From contig OZ253486.1 of NCBI GenBank assembly GCA_965261925.1, positions 620,001 to 684,000 on the forward strand: a stretch of 64,000 nucleotides of DNA. Reading direction: 5' to 3'. The DNA is from Bin87 sp965261925. GTDB lineage: Bacteria; Chloroflexota; Dehalococcoidia; Lucifugimonadales; UBA3495. This document shows, piece by piece, positions 1 to 8,222 of this stretch. The notes below the pieces were generated by a model. It searched no databases. It worked only from the letters and a program-made list of their open reading frames with translations, and was not told the DNA's origin. The number at the start of each line of letters is the position of its first letter. Position 1 is the stretch's first letter. A program made the translations under genes and the position numbers.

Positions 1-65
1 GGCGTCAACTTCAGGTAGTCCGCCCCGGTCAGCTTGGCTCGCAGTTTCGCATTGGGCTGCGTCAT
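1..65 (-). CDS. 5' end of an unidentified gene, cut by the window edge
   Basis: Only the first 21 codons are inside the window (begins MTQPNAKLRAKLTGADYLKL). A GGAGG motif lies 7 nt before the ATG, so the start is well supported. It lies 27 nt downstream of the MaoC-like gene on the same strand and is probably the third gene of a sat-maoC-x operon. The visible residues are too few to assign a family. Confidence 0.6.
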   Translation of the reverse strand, partial: MTQPNAKLRAKLTGADYLKLT

Positions 66-92
66 AATTGGCCTCCAGATCGCACCATTTGC

Positions 93-1226
93 CTACGGCC
101 AGCCGCCGTTGGCCTCGCGGGACGGCAGACGCACCGTGGCGTCGCCGCGCGTGGTCACCTGCTGGCGCTGGTTCTCGCCCCAGATGTCCATGTCCACCAG
201 GTACTCGCCATCCTCAATCCGCTTGCCGGTGACCTTCCCCTTGCACCAGGTGGTGTCGCCGACAACGTTGAACCGCCGCAATTCCACGTGCATCCGCTTC
301 AGGAAGCCGTCGTCGCCCATCCAGTTGGTCAGCAGGTTGCCCATCCAGCAGCAGCGCTGGCACCCATAGTCGTAGGCTCCGGGAAGGCCGGCGGACTCCG
401 CCGCCTCCTGGATGTCGTGGACGCGGATGATGGCCTCCTGCGCGCCGGTGTTCGGGTCAGTGAACCCCCACGAAGGGTGCCGCAGCATCTCCCGCAGCTG
501 GATGCCGTGGCTGATGCCGCCGATGCAGCCGGCGACGAAGGCGGTGATGTCGCCGTGGCTCAACGGCCCCTTGACCACGGGAGTCAGCTCATCGCCCACC
601 CGCACGTCTTCGAACCAGCGGGGGTTGTTGCCCCGGATCTCTTCGTTGAGCACGGCGTTTTGGATCGTCTCCAGCTCTTCCCGTGAATACTGGTAGGGCT
701 CGAAGCTGTATTTCTGGCGCTCGCGGGCCGCGCTCCGCTCCGCGCGTATCTGCCAGCCCTTGGTCTTGGCGATGATCTCCCCGCGCTGATTGTAGTAGTC
801 GGTGACACTGGACTGGATCACGATGCGCCCGGCGAACTCGCTTTCCTTCTCCTCTAACCCGGTGAACTGCTCCTGGACGCTGATCTCGTCGCCCAGGTAG
901 ATCGGCCGGAACCACTCCCAGTCGTTGCCGGCGTGGAACCCGTGGACGCCCGGCAGCCCGCCGGTGCGCCCGGAGCACCAGTACACGCTATACAGGAAGC
1001 ACGGCGGCGCGATGATCGTTCCGTACCTGCTGGCTTGGGCGTACGAGCGGTCCCAGTACAGGGGGTTAGGGTCGCCGATGCCCTGGCAGAAGTGCCGGAT
1101 CGCGCTGCGGGAGGCGTCCTCGTTGAACAGACCGACGCCGTACTGTCGCGGCCGGTTGAATGATCCAAGCCGGCCGCGCAGCCGATCCAGCTCTGCTTCC
1201 GTGATCCGTCCTGATTCCAGCACCAT
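93..1226 (-). CDS. MaoC-like / FAS1-type acyl dehydratase
   Basis: A 377-residue protein resembling MaoC-type (R)-specific hydratases with an N-terminal FAS1-like dehydratase half: 'GDPNPLYWD' near residue 45 and 'IIAPPCFLYSVYW' after it look like the usual hot-dog entry segment. The C-terminal half ('FEDVRVGDELTPVVKGPLSH') looks like a second hot-dog domain. This predicts hydration or dehydration of an enoyl-CoA substrate in the cytoplasm. The ATG at 1226 is chosen because GGAGG precedes it; the frame stays open upstream but that part overlaps sat in another frame. It follows sat by 50 nt, so the two are probably co-transcribed. The substrate cannot be told from sequence. Confidence 0.75.
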   Translation of the reverse strand: MVLESGRITEAELDRLRGRLGSFNRPRQYGVGLFNEDASRSAIRHFCQGIGDPNPLYWDRSYAQASRYGTIIAPPCFLYSVYWCSGRTGGLPGVHGFHAGNDWEWFRPIYLGDEISVQEQFTGLEEKESEFAGRIVIQSSVTDYYNQRGEIIAKTKGWQIRAERSAARERQKYSFEPYQYSREELETIQNAVLNEEIRGNNPRWFEDVRVGDELTPVVKGPLSHGDITAFVAGCIGGISHGIQLREMLRHPSWGFTDPNTGAQEAIIRVHDIQEAAESAGLPGAYDYGCQRCCWMGNLLTNWMGDDGFLKRMHVELRRFNVVGDTTWCKGKVTGKRIEDGEYLVDMDIWGENQRQQVTTRGDATVRLPSREANGGWP

Positions 1227-1276
1227 GTGTGGTGTCCTCCAAGTTTGGGCTGCCGGCCCGCGTGGTTTCCGACCAT

Positions 1277-2518
1277 TTACGCGGCCGCGGGCACCGTCAG
1301 CACCGGGGTCCGCTCGGTCAGGTATTGCTCCGTGACGAAGGGAGAGCCGAAACCGTACTCCTCGGCGCATTGGCGAACCAACGCCAGGGTTTCCGCGCGC
1401 AGGGTCTGGGGCGCCGGCTCGGTTCCGCCGGAGATGATGCTCCGGATCAACCGTCCCGCCAGGTCCTGCTTGGTGTCCGGATGGCCGCAGATGCCCTCGT
1501 AGGCCACGCCGCCGCACGTGGGACAGTACCACCACTCCAGCGTGAGCACGGAGCGAATGCCCAGGTCCGGCAGTTCGTCAAAGATCTCGTGGGCAGCGTA
1601 CCGGCCGTAGTAGTCGCCCACGCCGGCGTGGTCGCGGCCGAACATATGGTGCGTGCATCCCAGGTTCTTGCGCACCAGGGCGTGGAACACGGCCTCGCGT
1701 GGCCCGGCGTAGCGCATGTCCCACAGCAGCGCGGTGGTCCGGTGGATGCCGTACCGGAAAAATCCGTGGGTGCGCAGGTTCTCGTGGGCCAGCACGATGG
1801 CCTCGTCGATGTAGTCGCCCTCTTTCTTTTCGCCGATGACCGCGCTCACCAGCACGCCGTCGGCGCGGGCCTCCATGAAGGCCCCTTTCATCAGGTACTC
1901 GTGGCCGGAGTGGGGCACATTGCGGGTCTGGTGCGCCACGGCGCGCTGCCATCCGGCCGCCGCCAACTCCGCGCGAAGTTGCACCGGGGTCCGCCAGAAG
2001 CGGTCAAAGGGAGGACTGATCACCGGCTCGCAAACCAGCGTGATGTCTCCCGCTACGAAACGGTCGGCGTATCCCAGCGTGCGCTGCACCCCCGGATGGT
2101 CCGGGTCGGTGGTCGTGTACACCTGTCGCGCCATCTCGGTGAGGTCAACCGCGAATATTTCGGACACGTCGAGGGTCGCCAGCGGGTTGCCGAGGTGGGT
2201 CAGCAGCACCGTGTCGCCCACGGACACGCCGGCGTTTTCCAACTCGGCCTGGGCGACGTCCAGCACGATTGGGATGGGCCAGACGTAGCCGCTGGCCAGC
2301 CGCATCGTTGCGGACACCGCCGCCACGTCGGCGCTACCCATGAATCCGGTCAGCGGGGAGAAGAACCCGTAGGCGATGTTCACGCACTCGTGAACGATCT
2401 GCTCGCGCACCTCGATGGTTGGCAGACCGGCGACATCGCGGATTCCGGTCAGTGGCCGTACTCGCTCGACGAGCGTTCCGCCGTGGGGGGAAAGGCTGTT
2501 GTCAACATGCGTAGTCAT
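1277..2518 (-). CDS. sat: sulfate adenylyltransferase (ATP sulfurylase)
   Basis: A 413-residue protein of single-domain ATP sulfurylase size; the enzyme interconverts ATP plus sulfate with APS plus PPi. The nucleotide-binding motif QTRN is at residues 197-200, followed by the H203-x-x-H206 pair ('VPHSGHEYL'), and the GRDHAG motif follows. A C-terminal CPTCGG...CGHP segment resembles the metal-binding Cys cluster of the dissimilatory/archaeal-type enzymes. No APS kinase domain is fused. No APS reductase gene is in the window, so assimilatory and dissimilatory roles cannot be separated. The start has only a weak ribosome-binding site. Confidence 0.92.
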   Translation of the reverse strand: MTTHVDNSLSPHGGTLVERVRPLTGIRDVAGLPTIEVREQIVHECVNIAYGFFSPLTGFMGSADVAAVSATMRLASGYVWPIPIVLDVAQAELENAGVSVGDTVLLTHLGNPLATLDVSEIFAVDLTEMARQVYTTTDPDHPGVQRTLGYADRFVAGDITLVCEPVISPPFDRFWRTPVQLRAELAAAGWQRAVAHQTRNVPHSGHEYLMKGAFMEARADGVLVSAVIGEKKEGDYIDEAIVLAHENLRTHGFFRYGIHRTTALLWDMRYAGPREAVFHALVRKNLGCTHHMFGRDHAGVGDYYGRYAAHEIFDELPDLGIRSVLTLEWWYCPTCGGVAYEGICGHPDTKQDLAGRLIRSIISGGTEPAPQTLRAETLALVRQCAEEYGFGSPFVTEQYLTERTPVLTVPAAA

Positions 2519-2665
2519 AACGCCCGCAATTCTATCATCGCCGAGTGACCGAGTATCCTCAGAGGCGCGGGAAGACTACCGGAAGCGGCCACGATGCCGG
2601 CGTCCAGGGAGGCGCCCGTCGATTCGCGCGCCAATTAGCGGAGCGTCGCTTTGGACGCCCCCGGG

Positions 2666-3490
2666 CTAGCTGTCCCGGTACTCTGCCGTTCGTTTCTCCC
2701 GGAACGCCTCCACTCCCTCAACATGGTCCTGCGAGGTGAGGGTGATCGTCTCGCCGGCCGCCGCCATTTTCATCGCCGTTTCGAGGTCGAATTCCAGGCC
2801 CTTGTACAGCATCAGCTTGGAAAGCCGGATTGCGATGGGCGGTCCGGCGGCGATCCGCCCGGCCAGTTCCATGGTGGTCGCTTCCAGGTCATCCTCGTCA
2901 ACCAAACGGTTGAGGAACCCGAGGCGGTGCGCTTCGTCGGCCTCCAGGAAGTCTCCGGTGAACAGCATCTCCGCAGCGCGGCCGAGGCTGCCCAGCGTCC
3001 GGGGGTACAGCCAGGTGCCGCCAAAACCGGGAAACAGCCCGATGCGAACGTACGCTGACATGAACCTGGACCTCGCGGTGCCGGTGCGGATGTCGCAGGC
3101 GCAGGCCAAGTCAAGGCCGGCGCCGGTGGCCACTCCGTTGACCATGGCGATCACCGGCTTTTCGCAGCGCTGCACGCCGAGGATCATGTCCTGGGCCAGC
3201 TTGAAACTCCGCCGCACCTGGTCGGCGTTACCCGACGTCCATCCGCTGCCGCTGCCGTTCGACGATCCGCCGAGCTGGTTCATATCGCCGCCGGCGCAGA
3301 AGGCGCGGCCGGCGCCGGTAATGATTACCACTCGGGTGTCGGGATCGGCGTCGGCCGTTGCCACGGCATCGGCGATCTCGATCTGCATCTGGTCGTTGAG
3401 AGCGTTCAGGCGGTCCGGCCGGTTAAGGGTGATTTTAGTGATCGCGCTGTCCGGGTCGGCTTCGTGCAGGATAAGTTCGTAGTCGGGCAT
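2666..3490 (-). CDS. enoyl-CoA hydratase/isomerase family protein
   Basis: A 274-residue crotonase-fold protein. The oxyanion-hole segments are visible: 'GAGRAFCAGGDMNQLGG' (first peptide) and 'MVNGVATGAGLDLACACD' (second), then 'GLFPGFGGTWLYPR', where crotonases carry a catalytic Glu; here the region reads G-F-G-G-T-W, so hydratase chemistry is not assured. The start at 3490 is set by a near-perfect GGAGGTGAT Shine-Dalgarno 6-7 nt upstream. It is probably cytoplasmic acyl-CoA metabolism. It is transcribed in the same direction as sat, 147 nt upstream of it. Confidence 0.85.
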   Translation of the reverse strand: MPDYELILHEADPDSAITKITLNRPDRLNALNDQMQIEIADAVATADADPDTRVVIITGAGRAFCAGGDMNQLGGSSNGSGSGWTSGNADQVRRSFKLAQDMILGVQRCEKPVIAMVNGVATGAGLDLACACDIRTGTARSRFMSAYVRIGLFPGFGGTWLYPRTLGSLGRAAEMLFTGDFLEADEAHRLGFLNRLVDEDDLEATTMELAGRIAAGPPIAIRLSKLMLYKGLEFDLETAMKMAAAGETITLTSQDHVEGVEAFREKRTAEYRDS

Positions 3491-4177
3491 CTGGTCATCA
3501 CCTCCAATAGTCAAACGGTAAATTCTAGCATGGCGCCCCGCCGGCGCCGCACCGGCCCAACTCGGATACAATGAGCGTTATCCGATCTCCCGATAACTGG
3601 CCGGCTCAGATGATCTTTCCTCCACGAAACGAAGCCGCAGCAGCTGCCGGAGACTCAACCGCCTCAGCCGACGAGCATCAACCCGACGGTCACGGCAAGT
3701 GCCGTTGGCTGCATCCGCCCGGGCCAGCGCCTACGAGAGGGAGCGTGGAATTGCCTGCGCAGCGACGGCGAGCTGTCACCATCGTCCAAGAGACTTGAGG
3801 CATGGTTGTCAGGTCGATAAACACGATCAACGGCTTTCACCGAGCTTCATTCACGCTCGCCGGTCCATTCCGCTGGTAACGCGTCGGATGGCTGGTTTAG
3901 CCGGCGATGCCGGTGGCCCAAAACTGTGCTCCGAAACAACAAGCATTGCGCCCGGGTTCGCAGGCTGCACACCAATTTCCGTCTTCCATTGGTTCATCTT
4001 CCATTGGAAAGAAGGTCATTGGAAAGAAGGTCTTGCCACGGCGACAACTATCTGAACAACTGTCTGCGCGCCTGCGCTAACCATTCCGGCCATATAGGCC
4101 AACCGACCATCACTCGCGCACAGACGGATGAGATGATAGGTATAATTCACCCAATGACTGCACATGGAGGTGACCAG
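3491..4177. other. gene-poor stretch with a 15-bp tandem duplication
   Basis: No convincing gene is seen in this 690-bp interval between two divergent genes. It holds an exact tandem duplication of a 15-bp unit (4002-4016 and 4017-4031, CATTGGAAAGAAGGT). A TATAAT hexamer at 4141-4146 is a likely -10 for the NYN gene. An AATTCTAG segment at 3521-3528 could serve the enoyl-CoA hydratase gene on the other strand. A 75-codon open frame at 3571-3798 (+) has no recognisable homology and is not called. Confidence 0.5.
4141..4146 (+). promoter_or_regulatory. -10 hexamer TATAAT upstream of the NYN gene
   Basis: A consensus TATAAT with no clear -35 at 16-18 bp spacing. It would start transcription about 25 nt before the proposed TTG start codon, which leaves room for the GGAGGTGA ribosome-binding site at 4166-4173. 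Confidence 0.4.
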
Positions 4178-5053
4178 TTGGAAGATTCGTCTAATGGAGT
4201 ATTAATCGCCATCGATTGGGAAAACATACGTCGCGGGGCTCAACTCTATCAGAAAATCGTAACTCCTCAAGCGTTGTACGGAGCCATGACCAATGTGGGA
4301 CAGGTATTTGGAGAGGTATTGGGCGGGAAAGCATTTGGAGACTGGAGCCTCAGACCGGAAGACGGCACCGCGTTCACGCAAGCCGGCATAACGCTTTATC
4401 ACGCGCCCAGGACCATGGCCGGAAAAGACCGGAGCGACCCCTCCATCCTGCTGGAAGTTTACGACTGGCTGCGAGATCGCGAAGACTGTCACGTGGTTAT
4501 TCTCGGTTCGGGGGATTCCGACTACCAGGTGCTGGTCGACCGGGCGCGGGGCATGGGCCGGCGCGTGATTCTGTGCGCTTTCAGCCAGTCGGTCGCCCGT
4601 GATATGCTCGCGGTCGCACCGTTGTTCCCGCTGGAAGCCGAACTGGGTTTCCAGTTGGCCGAACATGGTGACGTGGAAATCCAACTGCCGACGCCGGAGG
4701 AACAGGCTGAAGCGGCCCAGGATGTGCGCCAGGTTTTCGTCCGCGAAATGGGCAGGCTGGAATCCCGAATGAACTTCGTGGGATACAGTATGCTGTGCAA
4801 CCAGTGGATGCTGGACTGGGGGATCGCCTGGAACGAATTCGAATGCCGCCAGCTGGTGGAAGAATGGCTTTATGAAGGTATCATTGAACGGCACGATGTT
4901 CCCAACCCCAACAACCCCCAGTACCCCACCTCAGCGGTGAGGCTGATGCGCACCAACGAAACGGTTCGCGACATGTTGGGATTGAACCGGCCGGCTATCT
5001 CCAATCCGGTGGTCTTAGCCATCGATGATCAGAACCATCACGACCCGGAGTAA
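4178..5053 (+). CDS. NYN-domain (LabA/DUF88-type) putative ribonuclease
   Basis: A 291-residue protein with an N-terminal NYN/PIN-like domain. The first acidic motif 'LIAIDWENI' puts Asp at residue 13, and the second is 'VILGSGDSDYQVLVDRARG', with metal-coordinating Asp residues expected in the S-G-D-S-D element. The remaining ~130 residues are predicted mostly helical and end in a winged-helix-like segment ('FECRQLVEEWLYEGIIERHD'). NYN proteins are mostly RNases; the target here is unknown. TTG at 4178 is chosen as start because GGAGGTGA lies 4-7 nt before it; ATG at 4154 is the alternative. It ends 4 nt before the threonine synthase start, so the two are probably co-transcribed. Confidence 0.75.
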   Translation: MEDSSNGVLIAIDWENIRRGAQLYQKIVTPQALYGAMTNVGQVFGEVLGGKAFGDWSLRPEDGTAFTQAGITLYHAPRTMAGKDRSDPSILLEVYDWLRDREDCHVVILGSGDSDYQVLVDRARGMGRRVILCAFSQSVARDMLAVAPLFPLEAELGFQLAEHGDVEIQLPTPEEQAEAAQDVRQVFVREMGRLESRMNFVGYSMLCNQWMLDWGIAWNEFECRQLVEEWLYEGIIERHDVPNPNNPQYPTSAVRLMRTNETVRDMLGLNRPAISNPVVLAIDDQNHHDPE

Positions 5054-5057
5054 ACGG

Positions 5058-6245
5058 ATGACCTCCTTCAGTTATATAGACCATCTCGAGTGCACCATCT
5101 GCGGCAAGGAGTATCCGTACGACGGGCTCGCGACCGTCAGCGAGTGCTGCGGCAAAGTCCTCTTCGTCCGCTATGACCTGCCCCGCCTGGGGCGGGAAGT
5201 ACAGCGCTCGGTGTTCGACGGCCGACCCGCGAATATGTGGAGGTACAACGAGTTGCTGCCCGTAACCGACCCCGGGGAGATCATCACCCTGGGAGAAGGC
5301 GGCACTCCGCTCCTCGAAGCTGCGACGCTCGCCCGACAGGTCGGCATCCGCCGGCTGCTAATCAAGGAGGAGGGCCTCAATCCCACCGGCACTTTCAAGG
5401 CACGAGGCATCGCCGCTGCGGTGTCCAAGGCGGTCGAGGTTGGAGCCCGGGGGTTCACGATGCCCTCCGCGGGCAACGCCGCGGGGGCGGCGGCGGCCTA
5501 CTGCGCCCGGGCCGGCACACCGGTCAAGGTTTTCATGCCCCAGGACGCTCCTTCATCCAACAAAAAGGAGTCCATCGTAGCCGGTTCCGAGCTGAACTTG
5601 GTCGATGGCCTGATCAGCGACGCCGGCCGCATCGCCGTGTCCGTGGCCGCTGAGCAGGGTCTGTTCGACCTGTCCACCCTCAAGGAACCGTGCCGCGCCG
5701 AAGGCAAAAAAACCATGGGACTGGAGATCGCCCATCAGCTCGGCTGGCGGATGCCCGACGCCATTGTCTATCCCACCGGCGGCGGCACGGGCATCATTGG
5801 GATGCACAAGGGGTTCCAGGAATTGCTGGAGCTGGGTTGGATCGAGGGCACACTGCCGCGCTTCTATGCGGTGCAGGCGGAGGGTTGCCAACCCATCGTC
5901 AAGGCCTGGAACGACGGAACCGACACCGCCGACCCATGGCCCAACGCCACCACCAAGGCCGATGGCCTCCGCGTGCCGGGGCCCTTTGCCGACTATCTGA
6001 TCATCCAGGCATTGCGGGAGACCGGCGGCGGCGCGCTGGCGGTCAGTGACGAGGACATGATCGAGGCGATGTACACGCTGGCCTCCACCGAGGGCGTGAT
6101 CGCGTGTCCCGAGGGCGCGGCGACGCTGGTGGGTTTGCAGCGCCTCATGGCCGACGGGAGCATCGGGGCCGACGAGGAAGTGGTGCTGTTGAACACCGGC
6201 TCCGGCTACAAGTACCTGGACCTGTTGCGCGGGCCGGGCGAATAA
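5058..6245 (+). CDS. thrC: threonine synthase
   Basis: A 395-residue PLP enzyme converting O-phosphohomoserine to threonine. It has a short Cys-rich N-terminus (CTICGKEYPYDG...CCGK, a rubredoxin-like knuckle seen in many threonine synthases). The PLP lysine is in 'NPTGTFKARG', a 'SAGNAAGAAAAYCARAG' segment follows, and a glycine-rich phosphate loop reads 'YPTGGGTGIIG'. The ATG at 5058 sits 4 nt after the NYN gene stop with GGAG 7 nt upstream. The frame extends back to 5025, which would overlap the NYN gene. A related PLP-fold lyase is possible but less likely. Confidence 0.88.
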   Translation: MTSFSYIDHLECTICGKEYPYDGLATVSECCGKVLFVRYDLPRLGREVQRSVFDGRPANMWRYNELLPVTDPGEIITLGEGGTPLLEAATLARQVGIRRLLIKEEGLNPTGTFKARGIAAAVSKAVEVGARGFTMPSAGNAAGAAAAYCARAGTPVKVFMPQDAPSSNKKESIVAGSELNLVDGLISDAGRIAVSVAAEQGLFDLSTLKEPCRAEGKKTMGLEIAHQLGWRMPDAIVYPTGGGTGIIGMHKGFQELLELGWIEGTLPRFYAVQAEGCQPIVKAWNDGTDTADPWPNATTKADGLRVPGPFADYLIIQALRETGGGALAVSDEDMIEAMYTLASTEGVIACPEGAATLVGLQRLMADGSIGADEEVVLLNTGSGYKYLDLLRGPGE

Positions 6246-6284
6246 TCTGGGCGATTGGTGCCGCGTCACCGCGTTGTCCCCAGA

Positions 6285-7298
6285 CTACAGCAGGGGCATC
6301 TGGACGGCGCGGTCCGCTGCGGTGGCGTTCTTGCCCAGGTGGATGGCGGTGTAGCCCTTGCGGCGGAGGTGATCCGCCAGGTCAGGGAACCCGAAAACGG
6401 TGTACACCTGCCGGGGAGCCACCGCCTCCACGTAGGCGACCAGGTCGTTGAAATCGGCGTGGTCGCTGTAGGGCAGGCTGGCGTCGCCCGGACGGCCGCG
6501 ACCCCAGGGCTTGACCCCGGCGCCGGCGGCCCAGCCCGTTAGCTCCAGGTACCGGACAGCCTGGCGCTCGGGTTTGATCCGGTTGACGGTTTCCCGGGAT
6601 TTCTTGCCCGGCGGAAACAGCAGTACCTCGCCGTCCTCGATGTCTTCGTCGCACACGCGGAACTCGCCGCGGAACTCCACGCCGGCGGCCTCGTACCGGC
6701 GCACAATTTCGTACACGCTCTCCTCGCACGCGACGCGAAAGCCGGCGGTCAGCAGGTGGTACAACGCCTCCTGCGCCTTGCCCAATCTCCAACCCATGAC
6801 CACCGGCAGGGCACCCTGTTCGAGCCATTGGGCCACCACGCGGATGGCGGTGCCGATGGACTCCCGCTGGGGCGGGAAAACGTAATCGGGACGACCGTAA
6901 GTGCTTTCAATCACCAGCACGTCGCAGGGAACCTGCTGGTGCGTTTCATTAATGGGCGAGGGCTGTGTCCGCAGGTCTCCGGTATATAGCAGGCGTTCGC
7001 CGGTGACCTTGCTCTCCACCAGGGTTTGCGCGGATCCCAGGCAGTGACCAGCCGGATAGAGGGTGATGGCGCAGTCCGGGAGGTCGAGGGTCTGACCGAA
7101 CTCCAACTCAACCGGGTCGGACCGCTTCAGGTAATCGCCCAGCAGCAACCTGGTTGTGGGCGTGAGCACCGGACGGAGGTGTCGTGCCGTATGATCCGAG
7201 TGGGCGTGGGAGATGACCGAGGTTTCCTGCTTGCGCAGGGCATCAAGCCACAATCCGGTCTCCGGGAGATAAATCCCCCGGTCGAGTACCACTTCCAA
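6285..7298 (-). CDS. MBL-fold exonuclease of the Cft2/YSH1-like group
   Basis: A 337-residue metallo-beta-lactamase-fold nuclease. The zinc motif H-x-H-x-D-H appears as 'SHAHSDHTAR' near residue 32; 'AGHCLGSAQ', 'YTGDLRT' and 'IESTYG' follow, and 'YSDHADFNDL' gives the C-terminal His. Length and motifs match the bacterial exonucleases often linked to an ATP-dependent DNA ligase and a helicase for DNA end repair, but no such partners are adjacent here. The start is TTG (7298), supported by GGGAG 7 nt upstream. It converges on thrC. Confidence 0.8.
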   Translation of the reverse strand: MEVVLDRGIYLPETGLWLDALRKQETSVISHAHSDHTARHLRPVLTPTTRLLLGDYLKRSDPVELEFGQTLDLPDCAITLYPAGHCLGSAQTLVESKVTGERLLYTGDLRTQPSPINETHQQVPCDVLVIESTYGRPDYVFPPQRESIGTAIRVVAQWLEQGALPVVMGWRLGKAQEALYHLLTAGFRVACEESVYEIVRRYEAAGVEFRGEFRVCDEDIEDGEVLLFPPGKKSRETVNRIKPERQAVRYLELTGWAAGAGVKPWGRGRPGDASLPYSDHADFNDLVAYVEAVAPRQVYTVFGFPDLADHLRRKGYTAIHLGKNATAADRAVQMPLL

Positions 7299-7424
7299 TC
7301 AGGTCTCCCGGCCGCGCGTTGCGGCGTCGCGGAGTATAGCACGCAGGGTTCGTGAGCCCTGGTCCGGGTACGGCGGTGGGTCATGGGATTGTTGCGGTCA
7401 CCGGGCGAAGCGACGGCTTTCGGC

Positions 7425-7475
7425 GCGGGGCCGTGCTGGCGCGACGAGATTGCCACGCTGCGCTGGCAATGACAT
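7425..7475. repeat. interspersed repeat family, copy 1
   Basis: Contains the core GAGATTGCCACGCTGCGC followed by TGGCAATGACA. The arms ATTGCC and GGCAAT are complementary, so transcripts could fold into a hairpin. Further copies are at about 15455, 15541, 21820 and 31415. The rest of the 7299-7662 gap holds a TATAAT at 7586-7591 and no gene. Confidence 0.75.
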
Positions 7476-7662
7476 CCAGGAACATCGGGTAACATTGGGG
7501 AATATTGAATGGCGCTTAGGTGCGGCTGATCCTGGGGTGCGGCGCCGGTGGGTTGCCGGTTGTGCCAGGCTTTCGCGGCGTGGGGTATAATCGCTGCCAA
7601 CCCCGCCGGAGGGACGGTGGCCGCATGGCGCCGCCCACCCGGCGCAACCGAGGAGAAGCCAG

Positions 7663-8130
7663 ATGCCAGGTCAAATCGGCGATACCGCGCCGGACTTCAC
7701 GCTTTCGTCTCCCAACGATGGAGACATCTCGCTGAGCACTTACCGCGGGAACCAGACCGTGGTCCTGTCGTTCCACGTGCTGGACTTCACCAGCGGTTGA
7801 ACGGACCAGGCCACCTCCTTCCGCCGTTTCAACGCGCGGTTCCAGGAGTTGAATGCCCAGGTGCTGGGCATCAGTTGTGACCACGTAGCCGCTCACCGGG
7901 CCTGGACCACCACCATGGGCGGGCTCCCCTATCCGGAACTATCCGACTGGCATCCCAAGGGCCAGACAACCACCGCATACGACCTTTGGAACGAGGAGCG
8001 TGGCGCCGGGACGCGCGCCGTGATCATCGTTGATCCCGACGGCGTGATCCGGTATCGCGAGACATACCAACCGGGCACACTGCCGGACCCGGAGACAATC
8101 CTCCAGGCCGTGACCGACATCAACGGCTAA
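7663..8130 (+). CDS. selenocysteine-containing peroxiredoxin (AhpC/TSA family)
   Basis: A 155-residue peroxiredoxin if the TGA at 7798-7800 (codon 46) is read as selenocysteine. The reading frame is continuous on both sides: 'GDTAPDFTLSSPNDG', then 'VLSFHVLDFTSG-U-TDQATSFRRF', then 'VLGISCDHVAAHRAW' and 'VIIVDPDGVIRY'. The family motif F-T-x-x-C-T is present with U exactly at the peroxidatic Cys, with Thr three residues before it and Thr directly after. It would reduce peroxides in the cytoplasm using thiol partners. The ATG at 7663 has GGAG 7 nt upstream. A standard reading would wrongly give a 45-residue fragment or start at ATG 7849. A TGC-to-TGA nonsense mutation is the alternative. Confidence 0.85.
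7798..7831 (+). promoter_or_regulatory. candidate bacterial SECIS hairpin after the peroxiredoxin UGA
   Basis: The UGA and the next four bases (TGAACGG) can pair with CCGTT(T)CA at 7824-7831, giving a 7-bp lower stem with one bulged T. Inside it a short AGG/CCT upper stem closes a C-rich loop about 11-16 nt after the UGA. The loop lacks the usual G at its start, so this is weaker than the hairpin in the UGSC gene. Confidence 0.35.
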
Positions 8131-8135
8131 ATGCA

Positions 8136-8163
8136 GTGGGGCGGGTTTTACGACCCGCCCCAC
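8136..8163. terminator. hairpin terminator between convergent genes
   Basis: A perfect 11-bp inverted repeat (GTGGGGCGGGT / ACCCGCCCCAC) around a TTTACG loop lies between the stops of the peroxiredoxin and the GreA-like gene. There is no long T-tract on either side, so it could act as a bidirectional terminator or transcript-end stabiliser. Confidence 0.6.
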
Positions 8164-8222
8164 TCATTTACGATCCAGTTCCGGTGCGACCCGGTTCCGG
8201 CGCGATCCAATTCCGGCAGTTG

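Noticed and set aside
1229..2548. A 439-codon plus-strand open frame
   Set aside because: Antisense shadow of sat.
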